Assembly: GCA_024224995.1 (NCBI GenBank)
Contig: JAAENB010000898.1
Coordinates: 1-28,460, forward strand
Reading direction: 5' to 3'
Length of the DNA stretch: 28,460 nucleotides
From: a bacterium
GTDB lineage: Bacteria; Spirochaetota; UBA4802; UBA5550
Each line of letters begins with the position of its first letter. The stretch's first letter is position 1. Both the position numbers and the translations under genes were made by a program. Below, one piece after another: positions 13,306-23,800 of this stretch. The notes beneath the pieces were generated by a model. It saw nothing but the letters and a program-made list of their open reading frames with translations. It was not told the origin of the DNA and did no database searches.

Positions 13306-15507
13306 ATGAGTAAAAAACTTAACCGCCGTGAATTTATAAAGATCTCGGGCCTTGGAATAGGCGGGCTTGCAGCAGGAGGAGGACTTTTCAAGCTTGCTTC
13401 AAGTCTCACTGAAGAAGATAAAAAAAACGCGATAATAACCAAAACTCCTACCTATTGCGAAATGTGCACCTTCAAATGCGCGGGCTGGGTCCATCAAAAA
13501 AACGGACAGCCCTGGAAAATTACCGGCAATGAAATTGACGAACACTCCTACGGAAGACTCTGCACCAAAGGCTCTGCCGGAATGGGTGCCTATACCGATC
13601 CCGACAGGCTGCGGGTTCCCCTGATTCGAACCGAAGAAAGAGGAAAGCAGGTTTTTAAAGAAGCAAGCTGGGAAGAGGCCTTCAAATATATCGCGAAAAA
13701 AATGGAAACCATTAAAGAAAAACACGGCCCTGAATCGCTTGCCCTGTTTACCCACGGAGCAGGAGGCTCCTTTTTTAAGTCCCTGCTCAAAGCATACGGA
13801 TCGAACAGCATCACTGCTCCCTCCTACGCCAATTGCCGTGGCCCAAGAGAAGAAGGCTACCTTCTAACTTTTGGAGAAGCCATAAACTCCCCGGAACGGA
13901 CCGATATGAAGAACAGCAAGTGTATTGTTCTTTTGGGCTCACACATTGGAGAGAATACCCATAGCGCCCAGGTTAACGAATTTACCACAGCTCTGGCGAA
14001 CGGCGCGAGCCTCATTGTTGTAGACCCCCGGTTTTCCACAGCCGCGAGCAAAGCAAAATACTGGCTTCCTATTAAACCGGCAACAGACATCGCGCTCCTC
14101 CTTGCCTGGATCAATGTTATAATAGAAGAAGAACTCTACGACAAAGACTATGTTGCCCAATACACAACCGGCTTTAATCAATTAAAAAAAGCAGTTCGAA
14201 AAAATACTCCCGAATGGGCATACCCCATTACTTCAATAGATCCCGAAATTATCCGCGAAAGCGCACGGGAAATGGCAAAAAACAAACCCGGCACCCTTAT
14301 TCACCCGGGCAGGCATAATGTCTGGTATGGTGACGATACCCAGCGCGTACGCGCGGGCGCTATCCTTAACGCGCTCCTGGGAAGCTGGGGCCGCAAGGGC
14401 GGATTTTATCTGCCCACCAAAGCAAGTATACCATCATATCCTCATCCTCCTTATCCAAAACCCAAAAAAGGATGGCGCGATATGATACGGGGGAATTTTG
14501 AGCTGGCAAACCTCTCCCTCTCTTCGGGAATTTGTGAAGCAACAATCCCTTCACCCGACAAAAGCCCGAGTTACAAAGGATGGCTTGTCTACGGAGCCAA
14601 CCTCATTAAAACCATGCCAAACCCGAAACAAACAATAGAAGCAATTCAAAATCTCGATCTTCTTGTGGCTGTTGATATTCTCCCTTCGGAAATAACCGGT
14701 TGGGCAGATGTTGTTCTTCCCGAATGCACGTACCTGGAACGCTACGACGATATACGGGTTTCTCCGGGAAGAAAACCCCAGATCGCGCTCAGGATGCCCG
14801 CGTTCAAACCCCTGTATGATACAAAACCCGCCTGGTGGATGGCTAAAAACCTCGCGGAAACCATGGGACTGGGCTCGTTTTTCCCCTGGAAAAACATCGA
14901 AGAGTATCTCAATTACCGGCTAAAAAAAATCGGCAGTTCACTCAATGAAATGAAAAAAATCGGGGTAAAAAATCTAGCCGGAGATGATCCTCTTTATTTC
15001 GCGAAAGGAGAACAGGTTGAATTTAGTACGGACAGCGGCAAAATAGAACTCTACTCCAAAACCCTTGAAGAATACGGCTTCGATCCTGTTCCAAAATACA
15101 CCCGTCACCAGGAACCGGAACAGGACTTTTTCCGGCTCCTGTACGGCCGGTCTCCCGCTCATTCATTTGGGAGAACCACCAATAATCCCATTCTTACACA
15201 GGTAAAGCCCGAAAACGAAGTCTGGATAAACACTTCAGTAGCAAAAGAATGGAGCATTAATAACGGCCAATACATCCAACTGAAAAACCAGGATGGAACC
15301 ATAAGCAATAAAGTTAAGGTACGGGTTACGGAACGAATCCGTCCCGACTGCGTGTTCATGGTCCACGGCTTTGGCCATACCCAGAAAAAAATGAAACGCT
15401 CCTATAACAAAGGTGCCGATGATACCGCGCTAATGACAAAAATAAGCGTTGACCCGATTATGGGTGGAAACGGTATTAGAAATAATTTTGTAACCCTGGT
15501 TGTATAA
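13306..15507 (+). CDS. Periplasmic molybdopterin oxidoreductase, Psr/Phs-like catalytic subunit
   Basis: A 733-residue member of the DMSO reductase superfamily. It has a twin-arginine signal (NRREFIKISGLGIGG), so the enzyme is exported folded. An N-terminal [4Fe-4S] site follows: CEMC, three residues, C, and a later CTKG. The probable Mo ligand is Cys177 in SYANCRGPREEG, the Cys type used by polysulfide and thiosulfate reductases. The C-terminal MGD-binding part ends normally. ATG 13306 is chosen over the GTG one codon earlier; GGAAG precedes it. It is followed by Fe-S and NrfD subunits and sulfur transporters, so a sulfur-compound reductase or oxidase is the best guess. Substrate cannot be read from sequence. 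Confidence 0.88.
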   Translation: MSKKLNRREFIKISGLGIGGLAAGGGLFKLASSLTEEDKKNAIITKTPTYCEMCTFKCAGWVHQKNGQPWKITGNEIDEHSYGRLCTKGSAGMGAYTDPDRLRVPLIRTEERGKQVFKEASWEEAFKYIAKKMETIKEKHGPESLALFTHGAGGSFFKSLLKAYGSNSITAPSYANCRGPREEGYLLTFGEAINSPERTDMKNSKCIVLLGSHIGENTHSAQVNEFTTALANGASLIVVDPRFSTAASKAKYWLPIKPATDIALLLAWINVIIEEELYDKDYVAQYTTGFNQLKKAVRKNTPEWAYPITSIDPEIIRESAREMAKNKPGTLIHPGRHNVWYGDDTQRVRAGAILNALLGSWGRKGGFYLPTKASIPSYPHPPYPKPKKGWRDMIRGNFELANLSLSSGICEATIPSPDKSPSYKGWLVYGANLIKTMPNPKQTIEAIQNLDLLVAVDILPSEITGWADVVLPECTYLERYDDIRVSPGRKPQIALRMPAFKPLYDTKPAWWMAKNLAETMGLGSFFPWKNIEEYLNYRLKKIGSSLNEMKKIGVKNLAGDDPLYFAKGEQVEFSTDSGKIELYSKTLEEYGFDPVPKYTRHQEPEQDFFRLLYGRSPAHSFGRTTNNPILTQVKPENEVWINTSVAKEWSINNGQYIQLKNQDGTISNKVKVRVTERIRPDCVFMVHGFGHTQKKMKRSYNKGADDTALMTKISVDPIMGGNGIRNNFVTLVV

Positions 15508-15519
15508 GAGGAATTTATT

Positions 15520-16071
15520 ATGAAAGAAAAAAATAGAAAATACGCCATGGTAATAGACACAAAAGTCTGTGTCGGCTGCGGAGCCTGCGTTGTTGCCTGT
15601 AAAACCGAGAACGAAGTTCCCGAAGGACTGCACCGGGTCTGGGTTGTGGAAGAACTTTCGGGCAGCTTTCCCAATCTTAACCTGGAGATCCGTTCCGAAC
15701 GATGCAACCATTGCAGCAATTCACCCTGTGTCTCTGCCTGTCCTACCAAAGCCAGTCATTTTGTTGAAGGCACGAATATAGTTGATGTTGATAAAGGCAA
15801 ATGCACGGGTTGTAAAGCCTGTATGGCAGCCTGCCCCTACAATGCCCGTTTTGTTATGCCCGAAGGGTACATTGGGAAATGCAGCTTTTGCAGGCACCGC
15901 CTGGCAAAGGGTGAGAAACCCGCGTGCGCGTCGGTATGTCCCGCTCACGCGATCCATTTTGGTGATCTTAACAACCCTCAAAGCGAGGTTTCCAAATTGT
16001 TAGGGGCGAGAAAATATAAGACAATTATTCCCGAAGCAGGGACAGAGCCAAATATCTATTACCTGGTATAA
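15520..16071 (+). CDS. Four-cluster ferredoxin subunit of the molybdoenzyme (PsrB/PhsB/NrfC-like)
   Basis: A 183-residue electron-transfer subunit with sixteen cysteines for four [4Fe-4S] clusters: CVGCGACVVACK, CNHCSNSPCVSACP, CTGCKACMAACP and CSFC...CASVCP. This is the DMSO reductase B-subunit pattern. There is no signal peptide, so it is presumably carried across the membrane with the Tat-bearing catalytic subunit. It links that subunit to the NrfD-type quinol-interacting protein. The gap to the catalytic gene is 12 bases, and to the membrane subunit 26 bases. Confidence 0.94.
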   Translation: MKEKNRKYAMVIDTKVCVGCGACVVACKTENEVPEGLHRVWVVEELSGSFPNLNLEIRSERCNHCSNSPCVSACPTKASHFVEGTNIVDVDKGKCTGCKACMAACPYNARFVMPEGYIGKCSFCRHRLAKGEKPACASVCPAHAIHFGDLNNPQSEVSKLLGARKYKTIIPEAGTEPNIYYLV

Positions 16072-16097
16072 GCGTACCGGGTTACTGAGGTTATCGA

Positions 16098-17090
16098 ATG
16101 AATACAATGAACGAAATAGTTATCACAACAAATAAGATCAGCCATGCAGCGGGTTCTTCCCTGGGCATATGGAACTGGGAAGTACCGGTTTACCTCTTCC
16201 TGGGCGGCTTAACAGCGGGTATTCTCATTATTGCGGCGGTAATGATCCTCAGGAATAAAGAAAAGACCTTTCCTGTTGCGGCAAATAAAATCATTCTCCT
16301 GGCACCGGTTCTCCTTACCCTGGGAATGTTCGCGCTCTTCCTTGACCTGGAACATAAACTCTATGTCTGGCGATTCTATACCGCCTTTAATATAACATCG
16401 GTAATGTCATGGGGCTCCTGGATACTGCTGCTTGTTTACCCGGTAAGTTTATTGCTCATTGCCGGTACCTTCAGACAGAGCTATCCCGGTTTTTATTCCC
16501 GCATAGAATCGTTTATTCAAGGCTCGAAACTGAACAGGTTTATTAAGCTCTATTATTGGATCTTTGATTTTTCAGAAAAATATAAGAGAAAAGCCGCCAT
16601 GATCACCATCCCTGTTGGGGTGTTCCTGGGAATTTACACCGGCGTACTGTTAAGCGCCTTTGGCGCGCGTCCTTTCTGGAACTCCGGTATATTTGGTCCC
16701 CTGTTCCTTGTTTCAGGTATGTCTACTGCCGCCGCGCTCATTCTTTTACTGGCAAAAGAAAAAGAAGAAAAACTCTTCTTCATGAAACTTGATCTTTCTT
16801 TAATCGCGGTGGAAGCTTTTTTACTCATCCTGTTTATTGTGGGGCTGGTCACGTCAACGTCGCAGCATATTAACGCGGCCGGGCTTATTCTGGGCGGGGC
16901 TTTAACCCCGGTTTTCTGGATATTCATTTTCGGCATCGGCCTGGGACTGCCCGCGTTCCTTGAAGCTCTTGAGCTGAAAGGAAAACATATACCAGCGGCT
17001 CTCGCGCCGGTCCTTGTTTTAGCAGGCGGCTTATTGCTGCGAATAATATTAGTAGAGGGAGGCCAGATGATTTCCTGGCTGCCCTATTAA
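16098..17090 (+). CDS. NrfD/PsrC-type membrane subunit
   Basis: A 330-residue integral membrane protein with eight or nine hydrophobic segments, beginning near WNWEVPVYLFLGGLTAGILI. That start, and the later FLDLEHKLYVWRFYTAFN and GVFLGIYTGVLLSAFGARPFWNS, are typical of NrfD/PsrC proteins, which exchange electrons with quinones and anchor the periplasmic molybdoenzyme. Together with the two preceding genes it makes a complete three-subunit complex of polysulfide or thiosulfate reductase type. GAGG lies before the ATG. Confidence 0.93.
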   Translation: MNTMNEIVITTNKISHAAGSSLGIWNWEVPVYLFLGGLTAGILIIAAVMILRNKEKTFPVAANKIILLAPVLLTLGMFALFLDLEHKLYVWRFYTAFNITSVMSWGSWILLLVYPVSLLLIAGTFRQSYPGFYSRIESFIQGSKLNRFIKLYYWIFDFSEKYKRKAAMITIPVGVFLGIYTGVLLSAFGARPFWNSGIFGPLFLVSGMSTAAALILLLAKEKEEKLFFMKLDLSLIAVEAFLLILFIVGLVTSTSQHINAAGLILGGALTPVFWIFIFGIGLGLPAFLEALELKGKHIPAALAPVLVLAGGLLLRIILVEGGQMISWLPY

Positions 17091-17132
17091 ATATAAACTT
17101 ATTGTCTCAATCCATTTGGAGGATATAGATCG

Positions 17133-17645
17133 ATGGAACAAAAAAAATACTCATCTCCATATATAGCCGGTGTAGGACTGGGGCTTGTATTGCTCGCCTC
17201 GTTCTTCATCGCGGGCCGGGGCCTGGGAGCGTCCGGCGCTTTGATGCGGACCGTTGTTGCCGCGGAGAAAACAATATCTACGGAACACGTGAACAATAAT
17301 ACCTACCTCGCCAAATACGGCGGCGAAGAGAAAAACCCTTTCGACAACTGGCTTGTTTTTGAGGTCATTGGTGTCCTGGTTGGGGGAATGTTATCCGGCG
17401 CTCTTGCGGGCCGACTTAAAAAAGAGACGAATAAAGGGCCGAACATCAGCAATAAACAGCGCTGGGCTTTTGCTCTTCTTGGCGGCAGCCTCTTTGGTTT
17501 TGGAGCAAGGCTTGCCAGGGGCTGTACCAGCGGGGTAGCCCTGTCAGGGGGCGCGACTCTTGCCCTGGGCAGCTGGGTAACCATGATCGCTATTTTTGTT
17601 GGCGCTTATGCGGCAGCTTATTTTGTTAGAAGATTATGGATTTAG
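17133..17645 (+). CDS. YeeE/YedE half-transporter, first half
   Basis: A 170-residue membrane protein of the YeeE/YedE (DUF395) family, which imports thiosulfate (TsuA) or has been tied to selenium and sulfur handling. The family hallmark is present near the end: GFGARLARGCTSGVALSGGATLALGSW, with the conserved Cys. There are about four hydrophobic segments. It has GGAGG before the ATG. It is followed after 10 bases by a second YeeE/YedE-type gene; together they correspond to the two pseudo-symmetric halves of a full-length protein. Confidence 0.88.
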   Translation: MEQKKYSSPYIAGVGLGLVLLASFFIAGRGLGASGALMRTVVAAEKTISTEHVNNNTYLAKYGGEEKNPFDNWLVFEVIGVLVGGMLSGALAGRLKKETNKGPNISNKQRWAFALLGGSLFGFGARLARGCTSGVALSGGATLALGSWVTMIAIFVGAYAAAYFVRRLWI

Positions 17646-17655
17646 GAGATATACT

Positions 17656-18258
17656 ATGGGACCTATAGCAATACTACAAGACTGGGGCGACGGAGTGGGC
17701 TTTTTAGCAGCCTTTATTATCGGCATCGGGTTTGGTTTCGCTCTTGAACGGGCCGGGTTTGGTAATTCAAAAAAGCTGGCTATGCAATTCTACTTCCGGG
17801 ATCTCACTGTTTTTAAAGTGATGTTTACCGCGATTATTACAGCCATGACCGGGATCATTTTCCTGGGAGCCTTTGGAATACTCGATATTTCAAGTATTTA
17901 TATCAATCCTACGTACTTATGGCCGGGACTGGCAGGCGGGCTTATAATGGGCCTGGGATTCGTCATAGGCGGTTACTGTCCGGGCACCAGCGTTGTGGGA
18001 CTGTCCACGTTTAAAATGGACGCCGTATTTTATATAACCGGCGCCTTATTCGGCATGTTTGTTTTTGGCGAAATCGCGCCGTTTATTCAAGGATTTTTTA
18101 AAGGCGAATTCAGCGGTTACTACGGAACCATTACCATTTACCAGGCTCTCGGAGTATCCAGCGGCGTAATTGGCTTCCTGGTTATACTCATGGCTCTGGG
18201 CGGCTTCTGGGGATCGGAATGGCTTGAGAAAAAATTCGGTGAAGGAGAAGCAAAATGA
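17656..18258 (+). CDS. YeeE/YedE half-transporter, second half
   Basis: A 200-residue membrane protein of the same family. It begins GPIAILQDWGDGVGF and carries the LERAGFGNSKKLAMQFYF segment and the second conserved Cys site GGYCPGTSVVGLSTFKMDAVFY. The ATG at 17656 follows AGGAG; the frame opens earlier, inside the preceding gene, without a ribosome site. Its end overlaps the rhodanese gene by four bases (ATGA). With the first half it probably forms a transporter for a sulfur species that feeds the molybdoenzyme or sulfur assimilation. Substrate is inferred. Confidence 0.88.
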   Translation: MGPIAILQDWGDGVGFLAAFIIGIGFGFALERAGFGNSKKLAMQFYFRDLTVFKVMFTAIITAMTGIIFLGAFGILDISSIYINPTYLWPGLAGGLIMGLGFVIGGYCPGTSVVGLSTFKMDAVFYITGALFGMFVFGEIAPFIQGFFKGEFSGYYGTITIYQALGVSSGVIGFLVILMALGGFWGSEWLEKKFGEGEAK

Positions 18259-18878
18259 AATTTGTAAACAAACAAACCGGGGTTATCATTGCCCTTATCC
18301 TTGGTGCTCTAATGCTGCTGCTGCCGACTCAGGATAAAACCAAATATTCATTTGAGCCTTCACTGCTGGCCAAAGCGATAAGCAATAACGAAGACCAGGT
18401 AAGCCCGGTGGAGCTTTCCGACTGGATAATTAAAGGCAAAAACGATTACCAGCTCATCGACATTCGGTCCGAAAAAGAATACGGGAACGGTTCTATTAAG
18501 GGAGCGGAAAATATCCCTCTTGAAAAACTACTTAAAAAAGAGACCATAAACGACGAGTTAAGTGACAGTAAAATAATTGTTCTCTACTCTACAGGGAATT
18601 CACACGCCCACCAGGCTTGGCTGGTCTTAAAAAGCGTGGGCAAAGACGCGTACGTTCTTGAAGGCGGATATAATTTCTGGAACAGTATGATCTTAAATCC
18701 CAAACTCCCTTCCCGGGAAGCTTCGGATGATGAGATTCTCAAGTATAAAAAAGCCAAATATATTGCGGCATTCTTTGGCGGCAGTTCTGCCCAGGTAGAG
18801 TCCGCCGACGGCGCGACTCCTCAAGCCAAAAAGCCCGTTAAGAGGAAGAAAAAGAAGAAAAAACTTGAGGGATGTTGA
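18255..18878 (+). CDS. Membrane-anchored rhodanese-like protein lacking the catalytic cysteine
   Basis: A 207-residue protein: an N-terminal membrane anchor (VIIALILGALMLLLP, residues 10-24), then a rhodanese fold at about 50-145 (YQLIDIRSEKEYGNGSIKGA, IIVLYSTGNSHAHQAW, AYVLEGGYNFW). In active rhodaneses the loop after the central strand begins with Cys; here it is Ser112 and the loop is one residue shorter, so sulfur transfer in the usual way is unlikely. A lysine-rich tail ends in a lone Cys. The last codons are TGT TGA TAG. Overlap with the second YeeE/YedE gene suggests a functional unit, perhaps as a sulfur-binding or regulatory partner. Confidence 0.85.
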   Translation: MKFVNKQTGVIIALILGALMLLLPTQDKTKYSFEPSLLAKAISNNEDQVSPVELSDWIIKGKNDYQLIDIRSEKEYGNGSIKGAENIPLEKLLKKETINDELSDSKIIVLYSTGNSHAHQAWLVLKSVGKDAYVLEGGYNFWNSMILNPKLPSREASDDEILKYKKAKYIAAFFGGSSAQVESADGATPQAKKPVKRKKKKKKLEGC

Positions 18879-19016
18879 TAGAAGATAGGGATCAGGGGGC
18901 GGGTTCAGGGAACAGATCCTGCCCCGGGTCAATATTTAGCCGCTTACCACACCCTAAAAATACCCCATTGATCATAAATACGTACATTTTTTGAACAGAA
19001 TGCATCAAAAAAAAGA

Positions 19017-19047
19017 TTGACGATTTTTTTATTATTGGTAGTATTAT
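19017..19047 (+). promoter_or_regulatory. Predicted promoter of the vWA-cyclase operon
   Basis: TTGACG at 19017-19022, then TAGTAT at 19039-19044 (16 bases) or TATTAT at 19042-19047 (19 bases). The region 18879-19106 has no gene; its left part holds a GC-rich inverted segment (GGGGC 18896-18900, GCCCC 18921-18925) that may end the preceding operon. Confidence 0.4.
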
Positions 19048-19106
19048 TACTTCATAGGCAACTCTAATTTGGTTATACAGTGTTTTAATATTTACTGTAA
19101 TACAAT

Positions 19107-20867
19107 ATGAAGAAAATATTCTATTTTTTTATTTTAATAATTATTCCCGGCATTTTATTTGCTAAACCAGGCATAGATGTTTTAAATCTTGATACAAGCT
19201 CTTTTCCTGACATTTCATTGAATATAGCATTGACAGGTGGAACGGGAGAATCAAGTACAAATAAAAATGAGTATATAATTCTTTTTAATAACCAACCCGT
19301 AGATTACTCTTTACATGCGCAAAAAGTTATACCACCTACCTCAACACTTGTTCTCATCGATGCCTCCTATTCATTACGGGAAGGGAAATTACAACAAATT
19401 AAATCCTCAGCTAAAAGATTTATCAAAAAAATCTCCGAAAAAGATACCTGTGCAGTATTCATTTTTCATGATACATTGGAAAAAAAATGCGATTTTACCA
19501 CTGATAAAAATAAACTTATTACGTGTATTAACAACATTCGTAGAAACGGGAAAAATACACTGCTATACAACTCAGCTATTGAGGCTATTGATTTCCTTTC
19601 AAAAGACCATGTAAATACTAACAAAACAATTTTACTGTATAGTGATGGATATGATCAATATTCGAAATATACAGTAAACAATGTTATAGAAAAAGCAAAA
19701 TCGTTACAAATTCATATTTTCACTGATGGCTACACAAATACCCATCACCGCCATTTAAAAAGTTTAAAACAATTAGCGAGTAAAACAGGCGGGTTATACG
19801 CGTATAACAGTAATATTGATTTATATAAAAAAATGTTTTCATATAAACAAGACCGTCTGCTTCAATTTTCTTTTGAAGGTGAAAATCTGCAAAAAAACAA
19901 CCATATCACCCTAAAAAACACAAAATATAATATCACGAAAAATATATATTTTAAATCCCCGGACTATACAGCGGCTAATTCTTCTACAAATAAAAAAGTA
20001 CAATTAAAGATCATTCTTGGTATTATAGTTTTTTCTTTTTTACTCCTGGGGATTATACTAATCTTTAAATTGCCCAAAAAAAAATATGGTTTTCAAAAAA
20101 GGATTACCAAAACAGTACCGGGATTAAAAGAAATATTAGACGCGTTTGAAGACGACATTGCTGAACATGAAAAAGATATTATAGGAATAAAAACCTATGA
20201 TGATAGTGATTCGGACTTTGATCTGTTTGCTGATATTTTTCTAAATAACAAAGGAAAAATGAATGTTGAGATGAATCAAATCTTAAATGCTATTTTCAAT
20301 CTTGACAGTAATAAAATATCAAAATTAATTCCATTTATGATTCATGTTGTTAAAGATTCAAGTGGTTTTGAAAAAGACAACAATCTAAACCTTCTAAAAG
20401 AAATGGCACAGAATTTAAATTTATCCTTAGATACTGAAAATGATATTAACCATTTAGAAGAATGGTGGAATAAAAACAAAGAAAAAGTAAATGCTGAAAT
20501 AAAAAAACAAAATGAGAACAAATCTTTTGAAAAATTTCAAAAAGATGAAAACCTGTTATTTTATTTTATAGAAGACAACAACATTCGAGAGGGTACCGGT
20601 TCAGTAGTAACAGCTAACAATGAGGAATTTATTGTTTTATCGGATAGCAAAATCCTGCTTGATACAATTCTCTGTTTTTATAGAATAAATGCTAATAGTA
20701 ATTCGACCACTGTCAGTTTAGATGATTATTATTTTCTACAATTACATGAAATTTCAAAAGAGAAGAATAAAACGTATCGACTAAAATCTCTTCGGATCAG
20801 TTCCGAACAAATGGAGAATGAGGACGTTAAAAAAATAGTAAATTTTTTATTGGTGAATAAATCATGA
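19107..20867 (+). CDS. von Willebrand factor A-domain membrane protein with cytoplasmic C-terminus
   Basis: A 586-residue protein. It has a signal peptide (residues 1-19) and a vWA domain at about 78-250. The MIDAS site is complete: DASYS at 85-89, Thr151 in GKNTLL and Asp180 in LLYSDGYD. A single membrane helix (about 300-320) follows, then a lysine-rich stop and about 265 cytoplasmic residues that I do not recognise. The vWA domain would lie outside the membrane and bind a metal-dependent ligand. No ribosome site is seen before the ATG. The stop overlaps the cyclase gene by four bases (ATGA), so the two are coupled; a sensor that passes a signal to the cyclase is a reasonable but unproven idea. 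Confidence 0.82.
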   Translation: MKKIFYFFILIIIPGILFAKPGIDVLNLDTSSFPDISLNIALTGGTGESSTNKNEYIILFNNQPVDYSLHAQKVIPPTSTLVLIDASYSLREGKLQQIKSSAKRFIKKISEKDTCAVFIFHDTLEKKCDFTTDKNKLITCINNIRRNGKNTLLYNSAIEAIDFLSKDHVNTNKTILLYSDGYDQYSKYTVNNVIEKAKSLQIHIFTDGYTNTHHRHLKSLKQLASKTGGLYAYNSNIDLYKKMFSYKQDRLLQFSFEGENLQKNNHITLKNTKYNITKNIYFKSPDYTAANSSTNKKVQLKIILGIIVFSFLLLGIILIFKLPKKKYGFQKRITKTVPGLKEILDAFEDDIAEHEKDIIGIKTYDDSDSDFDLFADIFLNNKGKMNVEMNQILNAIFNLDSNKISKLIPFMIHVVKDSSGFEKDNNLNLLKEMAQNLNLSLDTENDINHLEEWWNKNKEKVNAEIKKQNENKSFEKFQKDENLLFYFIEDNNIREGTGSVVTANNEEFIVLSDSKILLDTILCFYRINANSNSTTVSLDDYYFLQLHEISKEKNKTYRLKSLRISSEQMENEDVKKIVNFLLVNKS

Positions 20868-23800
20868 AAAGCCTCTATAAAAAATATCTTCATAATGATT
20901 ACCTGAAAAAAATCCAAAATAGCTGCATGTCTCCACATGATACGAATCAAATGTTGAAAAAGTATAATAACATTTTACGTATCATTTCTACATATATCCC
21001 CCAGAATATTGTGATAAGTAAAATTCGAAATGTTGAGGACAAGACGCATTCCGGCAATTTTGTAGAAGGAACTCTTCTTTTTGCAGATGTAAGCGGGTTT
21101 ACCGCACTTACGGAAAAACTCAGCAGCCAGGGCTATGAAGGTTCTGAAGAAATAACACGAATCCTCAATAATTTTTTTATGGTTATGGTTGAAGTCATTC
21201 TTCAATACGGCGGCATATTATTAAAATATGGCGGTGATGCGATGATGATATATTTTTCCACGGATGACGATTTTTGTGGAAAAGATCATGTGTATCATGC
21301 TGTTTCATGTGCCAATGAAATGCGCAATGCAATGTCTAATTTTTCATTAATTGAATCAAAATTTGGTTCATTTTCCCTGCAAATGAGCATGTCAGTGCAT
21401 ACCAATACTTTTTTTGAAACTATTGTTGGTGATCCCTCTATCCATTGTGAATATTTCCTTACGGGCGCAGGAGTTGAAGAGACAGCCATCCTGGAAGGCA
21501 AAACAGGTAAAGGAGAGATATTACTGGATAAAAACACTTACACAAAAATAAAGGATCATGTGAATGGTTTTTCTTTAAAAGAAAATTGCTATTTAATTGA
21601 AGCCTTTAACAGTAAAAAAATGCCAACAGTAACAAAATCCAAGTTTTCAATTGATTATGATAATATTGATGATATCCTGAAGAGGCTGGATGCATTATTA
21701 AATTTCGTTATGAGAGGGGTGTATGACAAAGTAAAATTATCCTGGAAAAGCCTTGTTCTTGAAGGCGAGTACCGGCCCGTAACAATAGTTTTTCTAAATT
21801 TTTATTTCTTACGTGACCTTCATAAGGATTTTGAGTATACGAATGAAGAAACGATCCAATCAATATATAATGAATATTTTCTAATGGTCCAGAAAAATGT
21901 GGAGCATCATGACGGTACAATCAATAAAATAGATATGTATGATAAAGGGGATAAAATAATAATTATATTTGGCTTCCCTCAGTCACATGCTGATGATGAA
22001 AAGCGAGCAGTAAAATGCATGAACTCAATTTTAGAAGAGGGGAAAAAATTTATAAAAAGAAAAGTCAAGGATGTGGAATTTACAATTCATCAGAAGATTG
22101 GAATTCACTCCGGCTTTATATTTTGCGGCAATGTGGGTTCACCCTTACGACAGGAATATACAATTATTGGTGATTCCGTGAACCTGTCCGCGCGCTTGAT
22201 GAGTGCCGCAAAAGATAACCAGATGTTAATAACCGACTCTATATTAAAAGAAACCTCCAACATCGTTACAATTGAATATTCTGAAAAAAAGACATTCAAA
22301 GGAAAATCCAATAAAATTCCTGTACACGCCGTAGAATCAGTCAGGGATCGTGGAACAGTCAAAGTAGAATTCTTTATTGGCAGGAATAAAGAATTAGATA
22401 TATTGGAAAAGCAATTACATGAATCTTCAGACAAGTTTAACGCAATACAGATTGTTGGCCCAGCCGGTATGGGTAAATCTTTTTTAATACAGGAGTTTTT
22501 ACGAAATAATATAGTTGATCACGAAATAATTGCCGGAAGAGGCCTTCCAATTGGATCAGCTGTACAGTTTCATACAATAAAAGAAATGTTAATGCTTATC
22601 TTTGGTATCATCTCCAAAGATAATGACGATACCATAAAAGAAAAAATTAATAAATTAATCTCCTACTTGAAATTAGAGAATCTCGCTTTTTCAATACCTC
22701 TTATTGGTGTTTTGTTATCAAAGGCATACAAAAATGAAGCTGTTTTAGAAATAGAAGACCCAACTGAAAAAAAAGAACTGTTCTTTAGCACCTTTTACCA
22801 AATAATTAAAGCAAAATGCGAACTGAGTCCCTGCATTCTTCTTTGTGAGGATGGTGAATGGCTTGATAAAAAAAGTATAGAAACATTAAATTATTTAGTC
22901 AAAAGACGCGTGAAAAATTTATTTATCATAGTACTAACACGAAAAGAGTTACCCTTTCAGGGTACTATGAAGACCCTGAATCTCAAACCCTTTAATGAAA
23001 ATGAAGTAAATGACTTTATAGATCAATATCCTCACCTGGCGGATATACCCGCAAAGGTTCAAAAACAAATTCAGGAAAAAAGCAGAGGGGTTCCGTATTT
23101 CATTTTTGAATTACTTAATTCAATACGGGACAGAGGAGTTAATTCCCGTTTGCCCGATTCCATCTATAAGAGTATTCTATCCCGGCTCGATGAAATGGGT
23201 GAAGAAAATAAAGACCTCATAAAAAAAGCTTCCGTTTTTGGCATCAGTTTCAAACAAGATCTCCTGCAAAAACTCACAGAGGATAAAATTGATATTGAAA
23301 GTATAATTAAAAAAATTATTACAGAAGATTATATAATGAAAAGCGGTACGGATGAATACATTTTTCGCAATATGATGGTACAGGAAGTAACATACAATTT
23401 ACTTTCAGTAAAAAAAAGAAAAAAATTACATTCAACAATTGCTGCCATCATTGAAAAAGAAGGGGATATAACACCATATTATGAGATTCTCGCCTACCAT
23501 TATGAAAAGTCAGAAGTATATGATAAAGCAATTTATTATTTTGAAAAATCCGGTGATAAAGCCGTTCAATTAAACAATTACCCCAATGCGATAGAATTTT
23601 TTGACATGGCTCTTTCATTAATGGTTCACTCAAAGAAAAAAGAAACCTATAGTAAAACCGAAGCAGACATCCTTGGCAAAAAAGGCAACGTTTTAATAAG
23701 CATTGGTGAATTTTCGAAAGCACAAAAGGCATTCACCCAATCAAAAAAGATAGCTAAAGAATATGGTTTAGATGATGAAATAGCTTTTGCTGAAATAAAT

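Noticed and set aside
18876..18930. Reading the final TGA of the rhodanese gene as selenocysteine (Gly-Cys-Sec end)
   Set aside because: TGA is followed at once by TAG, and no SECIS-type loop at the right distance was convincing; a tandem stop is simpler. Kept only as a side note.
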